Assembly (NCBI RefSeq): GCF_002105155.1
Contig: NW_019028989.1
Span: 124,001-188,000 of the forward strand
DNA: 64,000 bases
Source of the DNA: Lobosporangium transversale
Lineage: Eukaryota; Mortierellomycota; Mortierellomycetes; Mortierellales; Mortierellaceae
Direction: 5' to 3'
Under the pieces are notes generated by a model. The model did not search any database. It was given only the letters and a program-made list of their open reading frames with translations, and was not told the DNA's origin. Positions within the stretch are counted from its first letter, which is position 1, and every line of letters begins with the position of its first letter. The translations under genes were made by a program, and so were the position numbers. This document shows, piece by piece, positions 11,580 through 22,377 of this stretch.

Positions 11580-12588
11580 AACAGCAGTAATAAAAAGCGA
11601 CAAGGACAAGTTAATGAACGTTTAAAACTATAAGCGTAGCATCGACAAAAAAAAAAAAAAAAAATAGAAAGAAAAAAAAGCTTACAGCACTGTAAACTTG
11701 ATCTGCAACATTCCCAAGATGTCTTTCACTCAGTCCTTCACAAACAACCATCCATTCTGTCCAATCACATTTGTCTCTCATATCAATCACTTTAATATTC
11801 TTGGCGCGTTCAGATTCCAACATCTTGAGAAGTGCTGAAATAGAGTCTGCAGAATGTTCATGCTGCTGCTGTTGCTGCTGTTGTTGTTTCAAACTATCCA
11901 TTTCAGTAGGTGATTTTTGAGTATTCTTTAACCATAATGGCACAAAATCAGAAGAGGAAAATCCTTCTGTTGATGGTGTTGCTGTAGTTGTTGAAGCTGT
12001 ATCAGGATACGACTCATCTACAAACCAAGAAAACTCTTTCTCTGATCGTTCCTTATCCGTGAGCAACACTGATGTGGATGATGAATCTCTGGATTCAAAA
12101 TCGCGTTCATCATCGGGATGTGATTCCTGATTCAAGCCTTCAATCTCTTCTTCACCGCCTGGATATAATTCTGGGAAATCATTAGGACTAATCCTTTCAA
12201 CGCCTTCATTTCCAACCATGAGATCATCCACATCTGAGAGAAGGTCCTTTCTCCTATCAAAGCTACTATTGCTGCTGTCGTTACTGTCTTCGCTATCATC
12301 TATTCGCGGTGCTCCTATTCCTGATACTGAGGGTCCAGATTTATTGATATTGACATGATCATGATGTATCTCTATTTTACGAAAAAGCCTTGGTGTGGTG
12401 CTGTAATAACAATGACTGCCTCTTTGAGAGGCTTTAACATTCAGCTCACTGACGACGACGCGAGAAGTGTAGGTGTTCTGTGGCGATGATTTTGACAAAT
12501 ATTGATTTTGAGAAAGAACTTTGCGGCGGGCAGCAGCAGTGGTTGTCCAGAACTGTCTGCCTGAACGAGATAATGAAGTGCTAAACAT
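11223..12588 (-). CDS. Mitochondrial ribosome silencing factor (RsfS/Iojap family)
   Basis: Predicted mitochondrial Iojap/RsfS protein, 407 aa, which binds ribosomal protein uL14 and affects joining of the large and small mitoribosomal subunits. Exons 11686-12588 and 11223-11543, with a 142-nt GT-AG intron. The start at 12588 gives MFSTSLSRSGRQFWTT and an Arg/Ser-rich presequence without early acidic residues; upstream codons only translate an A/T tract. Residues 70-260 are acidic and Ser-rich linker with a short poly-Gln run. The Iojap domain spans the intron: KNIKVIDMRDKCDWTEWMVV, then SDWVVIDAGSVVIHFMTPEA and LEGLW, which are signature positions. A basic C-terminal tail (GKRGRRGERD) follows. 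It is convergent with the small membrane protein, stops 108 bp apart. Confidence 0.88.
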
Positions 12589-13274
12589 TAGTTTTTCTTT
12601 GTGAGTATGTTGAGGTAAAAAAAAAAAAAAAAAAAAAAAAAATATCAAAATATCAATCTCATTTCGTGAGAAAAATCATTATTATTAGGTCATTATGAAT
12701 TACCCAAGCCACTAGTCAACATTATAAAAGAACCACATCGATTGTAAAAAAAAATAAATCAGTTCCTGTCTCCTTTGATGCTGTACTCTGATCCGTCAAT
12801 GAATCACTGTCGCTCAGCTGGTAGGGATTTTTTTTTGTAAAAAAAAAGATCTCGCTGGACATTGTGAGACAGGTAGATCAGACCACAAAAGCCAGGCTAT
12901 GAGTCCGACTCAGTTGCAAATCTTTACAATTGAATCGGAATTTAGCAAATTGGTACATTTATATATTTATATATTTTTTACTTTCTAATTCAAACCAAAA
13001 AAAAAGAAAAAAGAAAAAAAAAAAATAGTGCTGATGACATCAATCATGATCATTTTACATGTGTACTAATAATATAAATACTCGTATTCGTCAAAGAGAG
13101 AGACCTTGATGTAATCACAAGTCTTGGCTGGTGTTGACATTTGCTTAGAGCCAGGTCATCAGCTGAAGAAGAAAAAAGAAGGGACCTGATTTCAATTCGC
13201 TTCTGGCGTAATTAACGAAGTTTTTTTTATTTACAGATTGAATATATTTTGTTTTCCATTATCAATTTTTTTTT
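12589..13274. other. Intergenic, RsfS upstream region
   Basis: No gene seen in about 690 bp. It includes an A run (12619-12642) and other A-rich stretches. A GCTCAGCTGGTAG string near 12810 is discussed under rejected observations. Confidence 0.5.
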
Positions 13275-13990
13275 TTAAGCAGCAAGCAGCTTCTCAATAT
13301 CCTTGGCAAGTGACTTTGGATCAGTTGTCGAGGCATAACGCTCATAAACAGTTCCGTCCTTAGCAATCAAGAATTTCTCAAAGTTCCATTTGATACGGCT
13401 CATCATCAAGCTCTTCTTCTGAGACTTCAAGTAAGTATACACGGGGTCTTCATTATCTCCATTGACATCGACCTTATCCATCAAAGGGAATGATACACCA
13501 AAGTTGAGCTGACAGAAACTTTCAATCTCTGTTTGTCACGAAATAAAAGGCAGAAAATAAAAAATGTAAGCATGTTGTGTACACTGAGAAGATAAAAAGA
13601 ATATCAATCTTGCATATCGTGTGTGTTTTTTTTACCTTCGTTTGTACCGGGTTCCTATAAAGAGACAGTGAATATCAAATAGTACAAATTCAGGACCAAG
13701 TTGTTAGTTCATTTATGACAAACTTTATGTTTCTAGGCGCAGGCTTAAAAGGAAGACAATTTTAAAGTCTTTACCTGACCACCGAACTGGTTGCAAGGGA
13801 AGCCAATGACGACAAAGCCCTGGTCCTTGTATTTCTTGTAAAGTTCCTCAAGAGCAGCGTACTGTCTAGTGAAACCACACTTGGAGGCAACATTGACGAC
13901 AAGGACGACCTTGCCTTCAAAATCCTTCATGGAAACCTCTTGATGCTTCTTGTCTTTGGCGGTCAAAGCGAAAAAGTTGGGAACAGACAT
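13275..13990 (-). CDS. Glutathione peroxidase, thioredoxin-type (Gpx/Hyr1 family)
   Basis: Thiol peroxidase, 162 aa, reducing hydroperoxides; fungal members use thioredoxin and can sense peroxide (yeast Gpx3). Exons 13775-13990, 13636-13654 and 13275-13528. The middle exon is only 19 nt and encodes most of the EPGTNE loop; without it the frame breaks. Peroxidatic Cys38 lies in NVASKCGFT (Cys rather than selenocysteine). The FPCNQFGGQ motif has Cys66 and the Gln of the catalytic tetrad, and WNFEKFLI supplies the Trp and Asn. Cys84 in [13 protein letters not shown] is the expected resolving Cys. Length is normal for a fungal Gpx. No signal peptide is seen, so it is probably cytosolic. Confidence 0.94.
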
Positions 13991-14714
13991 GCTGAGTTTT
14001 GTTTGCTAAAAGTTTTTGCTGTTGTTGTTGTTCTTTTTTTTAGTTGGTCAATTGAATGAATGAGATTGCTAATGAGCAAGGAATGAAGTGTACAGAGAAA
14101 AAGAAAGAGGGGAAAAGCCAATACCTTTTATATTTGAGTTAAAGAAGACAATTAATTTTAATTTGCAATAACCAGGTGACAACAAACAAACAAAAAAAAA
14201 AAGCAAAGAACGAGAACATTCGCCCATACGCACATAAGCACATAAGCACATGCACGGTCTTGTCCCGTCGGACTCGATCATATTTGTTGTATTTGTATAT
14301 TTGGAGTTGTGATACGTGTCGTAAATGATCAACGAATAAAAACCTCTCCCTTTTTCCTTTTTCGCAGTATGATCGACGTTCATCAAAGTGTCCGGGCTTT
14401 TGGAGGCCGGCGCAGTCACAATTTCGAATTCTGATGAATGAACTCTAAAATGTGGCCTTTGCTTAATAATACCTGTCGCAGCAGCATGGCCACTCCCAGA
14501 GATGCGCTCCTTCTCTATGACTGGCTTTGAAATATTGGGATTGAGTTAGGCTTTACGTAGATGCTGCAGGTTTGTTGAAGAATTTTCCCAGAAAGCTGTG
14601 TGTTTTGCTCTCTCTTTTTTCATATGTTCTCTATCATCAATCGAAAGGCTACAATTCATCAACATGAAGAAAGATAGAGAGAGTTTCGATCTGTATAAAG
14701 ACTATAGATGGCCT

Positions 14715-14752
<38 letters not shown>

Positions 14753-15030
14753 CATGTTTAAACTGGTCAAAAAGACTCCTTAACTATATGAACCAAGGTA
14801 CTTGATACTTTCTTGCAAAGAAAATCCTATTGATCGATCGTAGGATGCTGATGATGCTTGAATGAACTATCTTGTGATCATAGTCATCGGACTGAATGCC
14901 ATCACTAAAATCCATAAGGACATTTCAAGTACAGATTTCTATCTGACCATTGAGGAAGGAATTCTTCAAGGTAAATAATCACATGAGTAGCTTTGTGCTT
15001 AGCCCAAAATCCACTGTATCCCTTATCCTG

Positions 15031-15056
15031 AATTGCGACCAAAAATGGTCGCAATT
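15031..15056. repeat. Perfect hairpin, 11-bp arms
   Basis: AATTGCGACCA (15031-15041) and its exact reverse complement (15046-15056) flank a 4-nt A loop, followed by T residues. The core AATTGCGACC recurs at about 15092, so this may be the remnant of a small inverted-repeat element. No flanking duplication was found. Confidence 0.6.
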
Positions 15057-15288
15057 TTTTGAAAAAACTCAGTTAAACAACATTCTACTAATTGCGACCC
15101 CCCCATTCTTAAGCTGAATTAAAAGAACTTGATCTCCGGTATTACGGAGGTACATTAAGAAATGCATTTCATTATGATGATTCATTCAGCATGCACATTC
15201 TAATACGACGACCAAACTATGAGCTTATTTTTTCATTCATTCATTCGAGAATGAGAATGGTTAATCTATTTTTATTTCAATTGAAACT

Positions 15289-15697
15289 ATGCCTTCATGT
15301 CTTTCAGAGGCATTTGGTGTCATACTGAGAGAGAAAAATAATAAAAGTGTCACTTTTCTACGCTTCCATATCGCTAAGCTTTTATGCTATTTCCCTTCAA
15401 CTTCTATCACGATGGATCTGCAATACATTGTTAATGATGAAGACTATCAACCCCAACTTGACTTTAAAGATTTGGATCAAAAAGAAAGATGGACATCGCC
15501 AATTTCGCTCAAATCTTGTAAACCAACTTTTAACGCTATCTAAGTCTCAAGTTGTCATCGAGCAAAGGAACTCAAAGAGAAATGTAGAAACTAATGAGTC
15601 TCTGGAGGCTACTTTCAAGATATCAAAAGGCCCATATATTACTAAACACTCTCTTCTAAGCCTCGTCGACATCTACCAGGGTTTCATTTCCCGATAA
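15289..15697 (+). pseudogene. Broken ORF relic, unrecognised
   Basis: Two overlapping frames: 15289-15543 (contains MDLQYIVNDEDYQPQLDFKD) and 15347-15697 (contains RSNLVNQLLTLSKSQVV and ending LVDIYQGFISR). The first looks protein-like up to about 15490 and the second after that, as if one frame had been shifted. It could be a mobile-element relic, but no conserved motif confirms this. It lies just upstream of the pogo insertion. Confidence 0.25.
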
Positions 15698-15910
15698 GAA
15701 CCAAAGAAAGTGAAGGAAGAGATGTTAAGAGTAGGATGGCATGTGAAAACTACAGGATTAAGGGTATTAAGGAAGGCAAGAAGTCCACCTCACGGTCAGA
15801 ATGAATATGCGTTACATGCAGGGTTCCTCTTTGCTTGAAAGCAAAGCAGAGTTGCTTTGAGGAATATCACACCAAATAAAAAGAAAAAATAACCCATAAT
15901 ATTTTGCGTA

Positions 15911-16003
15911 CAGTTTTCCCTCACTAACCCGTTGATTTTCGACGGGTTAGTGAGGGAAGGCCTCTATTCATTTTAATTCAATAAATATATTTAAACTTTA
16001 TTT
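15911..16003 (+). repeat. pogo left terminal inverted repeat (93 bp) with internal hairpin
   Basis: Identical to the reverse complement of 18102-18194; the match stops at 16004. Inside it, 17-nt arms at 15916-15932 and 15942-15958 are perfectly complementary around a 9-nt loop, so each transposon end can fold on itself. Confidence 0.93.
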
Positions 16004-18003
16004 TTCTTACATTCATTATTCTGATTCAATTCCTTCATTCCTTCATTCATCTGCTGATTCTCTCTCAATAAATGACGATATTCATTAAATAGCTCCAACT
16101 GCTTTTGCACAGCGACCCAGCGCTTCATCAGATGAGGGTTATCGATTTCATGTCGAGCATTCATAAACTCTAAATAGTTTTCCATCGATTCCTCTTCATT
16201 TATCTCTTGATAATCATGTATAGTTGGACTTGAAGGAGGGGATTCAAGCACATCCTCGATACATTTTTCAGAGTGCGCGGAGTCTTGGGAACTCGAGTCA
16301 GAAAGACTGAGATTATAGTCGACATCATCTTCATCGTCTTTCTCTACCTCATCGCCTTCGTAAATGATATCATCTTCCACGTGGGGAATGAAGCGGTGTC
16401 TGTACTTTTCGAGAGCCATTATCTTGTGGACAACATCACTAATCAGCTCAGAAGGCCCTTCACAATAGTTCATGATAAGATAGTTAAGCACATTAATGTC
16501 CTTTTGTTTGGTGACCTCCTCTTCGTCTCCACCATATTGATTAACAAGCTTGTCTTGAAGTTTGAAGATATGATCTGCTTTTGACTCAATTCCAACAGTG
16601 CTCCTATTCGGTTTAAAATTTTGTCAATTGATATTTATTTTTTTAATCTGAAACATCATAATTGACAAAATTTTAAACCGAATAGGAGCACTGATTCCAA
16701 GCCAATGCAAATGACTCCTTTGTTCGAAGGTCAAGATGGGAACCTCAGCAAAGCAGTTGCGGATGCAGCCTGGAGTCACTGATTCCCAAGCTCTAGCGAT
16801 ACATGACCAAAATATCGCGTTGGATGGCAAAGCAATAGCTGATTTTTTCTTTGCCCTTACACGCGCCACGGCCTCAAGCATACTACTACTATAAAGGGCT
16901 TTGAACGATCTTATAACGCCTGCATCTAGAGGCTGTGTCATTGCCGTCGTGTTCGGAGGAAGCCGAATGACCGTGATGCTCTTGAGCTCAATTGCCTCAC
17001 AGTCCTTGTGTGCTGGTGCGCTATCAATTAAGAGAGCAATGCGGCGGCCCTGTTCCTGCATGTCATCATCCAGTTGCCTCAACCACTTAATGAACATTGG
17101 TTGTCGCATGTAACCTTTACCAGAAAAGTCTGCGTCAATCGTCTTGAAGATGGCCTTGCCTAGACCCACTGGACGGTGCATGGCAAGCACCAAAGGCTTG
17201 CGCTTGTCAGACCCCGTCGAATTACTGCAGAATAGAATTGAGACTCTAGCTGACCGAACGATCTTCTTTCCACGAATAGGCCCGGTCTCATGCGTTCTTT
17301 TGGACATAGCTGTGAGAAAGAGACCTGTCTCATCACAATTATAGATATCATCAAGCTTGAAATCGGTAAGTTTGGCTTTTATAGCCTCGATGCGATCCTT
17401 CACAACCTCCAGGTCCACTGATCTACTTTCGCCATGCCCAATAAAAGATTTAAGGCCATTCCTATTTTTAAAGCGGTGAAGCCATCCTTTCGAAAAATAG
17501 CACTGTTTGGGTGCTTGACCTGGAAGAAAAAAGGGCTTCATCTCAGTCCAAATTGCCACTGCTGTCCCTCGTAGACGGTTATCAGTGACATTGAGATCGA
17601 GGTCCCTCTCCGCAGCATACCATTCCAGCAGAGCATCCTCTATAGGCTCCATGTTTCGATTAGTTTTGCGCTTCACTGCTTGACTAGCCAGGAGGGGGAG
17701 GGAATTCACATCTTGGACATACTCTTCCCTTCGACGATATATCTCTCGTGCCGTGCTGGGACTCATGCCAAAACCTGCTCCAATAGCGGCAATGGAGGCT
17801 TTAAACCCTTTTGCTCGTAATCCATCAACAGCCGCAATGAAATCCGCTTTATCGACTAAGGAAAATGATTTTTGTAACCCGTTATGCTTGAGAGATGGTT
17901 TCCTTAAGGATTTTCGCTTCAACAGAGGCAAGCACTTGTCAGCAGCAGTTTGCTTTCTGACTAAATCGTTAAGCTTCGATTGTGAAGATTGCTTTTTAGA
18001 CAT
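15991..18003 (-). pseudogene. pogo/Tigger transposase, interrupted by MITE
   Basis: DDE transposase that would cut and paste the surrounding element. The 459-aa N-terminal part (16624-18003) holds a helix-turn-helix region (FIAAVDGLRAKGFKASIAAI, MSPSTAREIYRRREE), a CENP-B-like second HTH (ISKGW-type motif FSKGWLHRFKNRNG), and the three catalytic acids in YNCDETGLFL, ALLIDSAPAHKD and MTQPLDAGVI. Its last codons and its stop lie in the MITE at 16596-16693. Past the insertion the same frame stays open to 15991 and encodes an acidic, Glu/Asn-rich tail (the 166-aa fragment from 16491). Subtracting the 98-bp MITE and one 7-bp target copy (105 nt) leaves one continuous frame, so the insertion is the only visible lesion. 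Confidence 0.88.
16596..16693. mobile_element. 98-bp fold-back MITE nested in the transposase
   Basis: Two perfect 34-nt inverted arms (16596-16629 and 16660-16693), starting CAGTGCTCC, enclose a 30-nt AT-rich spacer. The element is flanked by a direct repeat ATTCCAA (16589-16595 and 16694-16700), a 7-bp target-site duplication. The terminal CAGTG is hAT-like, but hAT elements usually make 8-bp duplications; P and Dada groups can make 7. It has no coding capacity. Confidence 0.9.
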
Positions 18004-18101
18004 TGTCTTGTTATTTACTCAAGTATGTTGATGAATAGTGGATAAAAAGTGGTGAAGAAAGAGAGAAAGAATGACTGCACTCTTACACAAAAAATTTCGT
18101 C

Positions 18102-18194
18102 AAATAAAGTTTAAATATATTTATTGAATTAAAATGAATAGAGGCCTTCCCTCACTAACCCGTCGAAAATCAACGGGTTAGTGAGGGAAAACTG
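18102..18194 (-). repeat. pogo right terminal inverted repeat (93 bp)
   Basis: Exact inverted copy of 15911-16003, including the internal hairpin (arms 18147-18163 and 18173-18189). The transposase start at 18003 lies 99 bp inside this end, so its promoter is probably in or next to this repeat. Confidence 0.92.
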
Positions 18195-18228
18195 TACACA
18201 AATTGATGAAGCGAGGCGGAGATATATT

Positions 18229-20046
18229 ATGACTGCCTTCATGAAATTCAGAAAAAATGAAGACGAGTTTTGGAGGAGTATAGAGAGGAAACGCAAGCAA
18301 TCCGAAGGTAATTGATTACCTCATATCAGTAGCAATTGCACTTCGCTCTCCTTTTCTTATTTTGTTTTTGTTTTTCTTTTAGAAGCCATTGATGAGTTAG
18401 AGGGCCTAGATGACTTAAAAGAGAACCCGTTCCATTCTCTAATAGAGTACATCTATACGAGGGTGAGTTAAGGTCTGAGTAAGAAATTGAGCTTTTTTCA
18501 TGTGGTGCTAAGACCTAAGACTTCCATCCCATCCTCTAGGTCCGCGGCTTGCCGGCTGATATACCAGTGGTTCCACCTAGAATTTCCAATAACCATGCTG
18601 AGATGTTCGAACGTGCTCGACAGATCCTTTTGGACGACAACACCCCTGAAAAAAAATCTTTTTTGCTGAGCAAGGATGTGTTGTAAGTAGGCCCTTCCCG
18701 CTTTTATGTAAAAAATATGCAGATAAAGATTAGTATGATAAACCATTCAACTTCCTCAACTACTAGGGTGCTCGCTTCTGGGATCATTGACACGGTCTCG
18801 GACGCTAACCATAATCTGTCACTTAACGCAGAAATTCAAAAATACTCACTGCTGCCAAGTTTCAGCGTGGTAGAAGAGTATGTAAAAGAGCTCATGGACG
18901 CAATGCATCGTGCTCTTTGCCCAGGTGACGACCGCAATCCTTTAGCTACCCCAGATTTGAGCAAATTAAAAATGTGGATCTGGGGTCAGCTGGCCGCCTT
19001 GGACAAGACACCGCAGGATTTCAGAGAAATGACAGAAAATATCCTGCTGGTCGTCAATCACCTTTGTTCCTGTTTGGAGACCGGCGAACTCGCGCCACCA
19101 GTCACTGAACATACAGTTGTATCATTGTGGGCATTCGTTTTAAACAGGCTGATGGGCAGGAAATCAATCAGAGTGATCCCGTAAGTCTCATTTATACTTG
19201 TTCGCTCACTGCTGATTATGCGGCTGCTGTACCTAACCATCAGTGTTAATATTTTATGTTCAAAAAGAGGAGAGCTTGCGTCCGCAGCAAGCAAAGATGC
19301 AAGGATAAACGCCGAGAAGAACTACGGTTCGACCACGAAGTCCGTCGGGGGCCGTAAGGTGGACTTGTCGCTTCGTTTGGCAACAGACTACCATTGGAAT
19401 ATGGAGATTGCGGTCTTCGAACTCAAGACTGAAAATACTTCTAAGAAGATATGTATCCGTCAGCTAAAGAAGTCTATCCGTCTGAACACTGCTGTGTTGT
19501 GTTCTCTGCAAAAAAATGGACTTGACACCACTACCAACTTCCCAGTCATAGCGGAAGGTCATGGATTTGTGCTTAACTTCTATACATTGCGCCGTTACGA
19601 CGATGTACATGGGGCGGGGAAGACTTCGAAGGACTTTGCATGGCTTCCAAGGGACGTGCTGGCGTTGAAGACGTGGCTTTCGTCGAGTTCACTTCATCTG
19701 CTACTTGCTTTCGTGGTAAGATCAAAGTGATAAGATATTGACAATTAATGGCATTCGAGTCGACTTTTAGATTTAACCTCTTTTGTTTCAAATATTACAG
19801 AGCCATAATGCGAAGTTTGCCGGCAATGTGAGGGATTCACAACTACGGACGGTAACCAAGTCTCCATCCTCTACACTCCCCCCATCAGTGCTCTTCACGC
19901 CTTCCAAGTCTAACAGACAGGTGCACGATTCGAAAGCTGTCTCGAATTTTGACTGCGATATTGACTCCGACCTTGACTTATATGATGACTCTGGAGCAGT
20001 GGCACAAGACAAAAAGCGGAAAATTCACATTACAATAAGTAGCTGA
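18229..20046 (+). CDS. PD-(D/E)XK nuclease-like protein, fungal family
   Basis: Six exons: 18229-18307, 18383-18462, 18540-18682, 18767-19180, 19244-19715 and 19801-20046, all GT-AG and in phase, giving 477 aa. The central domain shows a restriction-endonuclease-like pattern: GGRKVDLSL with Asp279, then after one strand IAVFELKTE with Glu298 and Lys300, then IRQLKKSIRLN with Gln312, and Glu249 as a possible helix-1 acid. This D...ExK...Q order is the PD-(D/E)XK signature, and GRK-D-...-E-K-...-RKN/S-R-N patterns recur in uncharacterised proteins of early-diverging fungi (recollection, not searched). The C terminus is Ser/Pro/Asp-rich with a basic end (KKRKIHI). The ATG is 34 bp from the pogo end, so part of the original 5' end or promoter may be displaced. 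Activity and role are unknown. Confidence 0.72.
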
Positions 20047-20345
20047 GATGTAGTCAACATTAAACGATAGATATTGCACAATGGAGTCAGGCGATAGATA
20101 CGAATTGATAAATATCGCATTTAGTAGTCATCTGTGGGCTTTTACTCTAATTAAAGAATGTGCAAGCAACATGAAGGCATGTGCAATGCCATGCATGCAA
20201 TCGAATATGAGTTGACGAGCGTCGGGCCAACTGGAAGTCGCCTTCCTCTGGGTTTTATTGAGCTATAGTTAAGTTTAACGCCGTGGATTTCCAGGGCGCC
20301 GCTTTGGGATAGCACCAAAGGGAAATCTGTCATAACCATATGGCA

Positions 20346-20600
20346 ACAAAGTCGAGGATGGAGCTGGGGCTAGCATCCGCTGCCTCGTATTTAGTAGCTG
20401 TGGTGATGAAAGTGAGGACGAATGTAACAAAGACGAAGGTGGAGCTGGGGCTAGCATCCACTGTCCCGTATTTAGCGGCTGTGGTGACGAAAGTGAGGAC
20501 GAATGTGGATGCGGGGCCGGCGACAAAGACGAGGATGGAGCTGAAGCTAACACATGCTGCCTCATATTTAGTGGCTGTGGTGATGAAAATGAAGACGGAG
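20346..20600 (-). repeat. 81-bp coding minisatellite, three copies
   Basis: Units start at 20346, 20427 and 20523 (the second carries a 15-bp insert). On the minus strand they encode 27-residue repeats built on SSLSSPQPLNTRQ-MLAPAPSS. All indels are multiples of three, so the frame is kept. The opposite strand is also open through the array. Confidence 0.8.
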
Positions 20601-22295
20601 GTGGCGGTGGCGGTGCCAGAAACAAAGATGAAGATGAGACTAGAACCGGAGTCGAGAATGAGGTCATGGCCGAATCTGAGGACGGAGCCGGGAACGAGGT
20701 TGAAACTGAAGCATTGCTCGATGCCTGCGTTCGATTTGATGATGGTAACGATGAATTTTGTAGCCATGTGGGGTCTCCCAACAAGCGGATGCTAGGTCCT
20801 ACATTCGGGTATCTTTCATTGAGCTTTTGCTCTTCCTCTATTAGCTGAAGTGATGCCTGCCATAGATTCACTCTTTCATCTTCATGCAATCGTCGACGAT
20901 GCTTGAAATAGGCTTCGTTGATGCAGTCCTTGTTCTTATTGATTGTGGAATCATAAACAATCTCTATTCTTTCCCCTTCACCATCATGACCAAGAAGCCT
21001 TAGCGCCGCTGCAGCATCCATGAGGATATATGGGTCCTGTAAATCAATGCTAGGATCCAGCACTACAGTATCTTCGGCAACCCAATCATCATCAAGGTCC
21101 ATTTCTCCAGGAGAGGCTAAGCGATCAGTTCTATAAGAGGCATATTCCTTTCCCCGCGTCTTGAGGACTTTCTTTACCGGTGACAGCTTTTGGCCATTAT
21201 CATCTTCGATATGGTACTCCGAAGAAGCGCTGGGCTCATAGTCGTCATCATCCATGCTCTCATCTTCAGGAGACTGTCCTGTCTCCATGAAGGCGCTCGC
21301 CATATTTGTCTCATCCTCAGGAACAAAGAATTCCATGAACTGGCGCTCTTTTAGCATCGAATCAATATGCTTGCAGACCGAGTGAGACCCATCCAATACC
21401 TTTAGTAGTGCCAACACTTCTTCATCCGAGGCAAAGGAGCTCTGAGCCGGATTCAGGCCTGGATCTTGCTCGTCACACAAAGAAGCACTCTCTGCATCAA
21501 ATTCCTCTGTCTCCTCGGAAGCAGCTCTAGTAAGAAAACTACTTCGTAGGCTATCTATGGCAACAGTCACATCAAAGTCCCTAGCCCGGTCCTGTGATTC
21601 CCTCAGGGCATCCCTCTGCTCCTTTTGAAATATGTCGACGTGAGCGAAACAATTCCGGATCGACTTTTCTTTCACTTCACTCCAAGCACTCGCAACAATC
21701 CCCCATCCTGTAAAGTTATCAATGTAAGCTTTCTTTGCCAACTCTTTGTTTCGGCTCACTCTTAATACATTCTCGCGCTTGAGAAATGTCTGTTTCAAGC
21801 ATTGCACCTTGTAGTTCCTTTTGAACACAGCTATGATCCCGGCATCAAGAGGCTGTGTCATGCTTGTCGAATTTTTTGGAAGGAACAAAAGGGCCACATT
21901 ATGAAGTGCAGCACGCACATCGTCACTCATTATGTGACTTGGAGCATGGTCCAGCAACAAAACGACTTGGCAGTTGGGCTTTTCAGTTGCAATCTTCAGC
22001 TGGAATCGAAGCAGCCAAACATCAAAGACAGCGGCTCTCATGTAATCCGGCCTTTTGCCAACCCAGGCCACTGTAAGCTTTTCCTGAAGGCTCTTTGGAA
22101 GTCGATCAAACTCTTCTTGCCAACTTTCCCAAAGATCTGCCTCAACCTGTTTGTCCAATCCCTGCCAGGGCAAAACTTCAAATTTTGAGCGAAATGTCTC
22201 ACCAGTTTTGAAGCCTCGCGGTAAACTCTCACCTATAACAGCGCCGAAGAAATAAAGAACAACTATGTTATTAATATTGATTATGTTAATGTGAA

Positions 22296-22354
<59 letters not shown>

Positions 22355-22377
22355 TAATAATAATAATAGTAATAATT
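22296..22377. repeat. (AAT)n microsatellite in transposase intron
   Basis: About 18 uninterrupted AAT units from 22297 to 22350, then imperfect units to 22377. It accounts for the poly-Tyr seen in the minus-strand frame. Confidence 0.95.

Larger units (their letters stand above)
13991..15910. other. Long region between Gpx and the pogo element, mostly unassigned
   Basis: About 1.9 kb. The first 0.5 kb is the Gpx promoter side. A T/A stretch with a roughly 30-nt A run sits at 14713-14752. From 15000 there is a perfect hairpin and a broken ORF relic, listed separately. Nothing else is recognisable. Confidence 0.5.
15911..18194 (-). mobile_element. pogo/Tigger-type DNA transposon, 2,284 bp, with nested MITE
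   Basis: Complete element of the Tc1/mariner superfamily, pogo group. The ends are CAGTTTTCCC...GGGAAAACTG, flanked by a TA on each side (15909-15910 and 18195-18196), the target duplication expected for the group. The 93-bp terminal inverted repeats are identical, implying recent insertion. It carries one transposase gene on the minus strand, split by a 98-bp MITE, so it should not be autonomous now. Its right end is 34 bp from the ATG of the PD-(D/E)XK-like gene. Confidence 0.92.

Noticed and set aside
12805-12890. tRNA-like D-arm string GCTCAGCTGGTAG
   Set aside because: No matching acceptor or T arm follows; the next bases are T and A runs and no cloverleaf can be drawn.
16604-16691. MITE acting as an intron of the transposase
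   Set aside because: The only GT...AG pair that removes most of it leaves 17 extra nt, so the frame is not restored.
20340-20848. Open plus-strand frames over the minisatellite
   Set aside because: They mirror the in-frame repeats of the minus-strand transposase tail and show no start context or motif.
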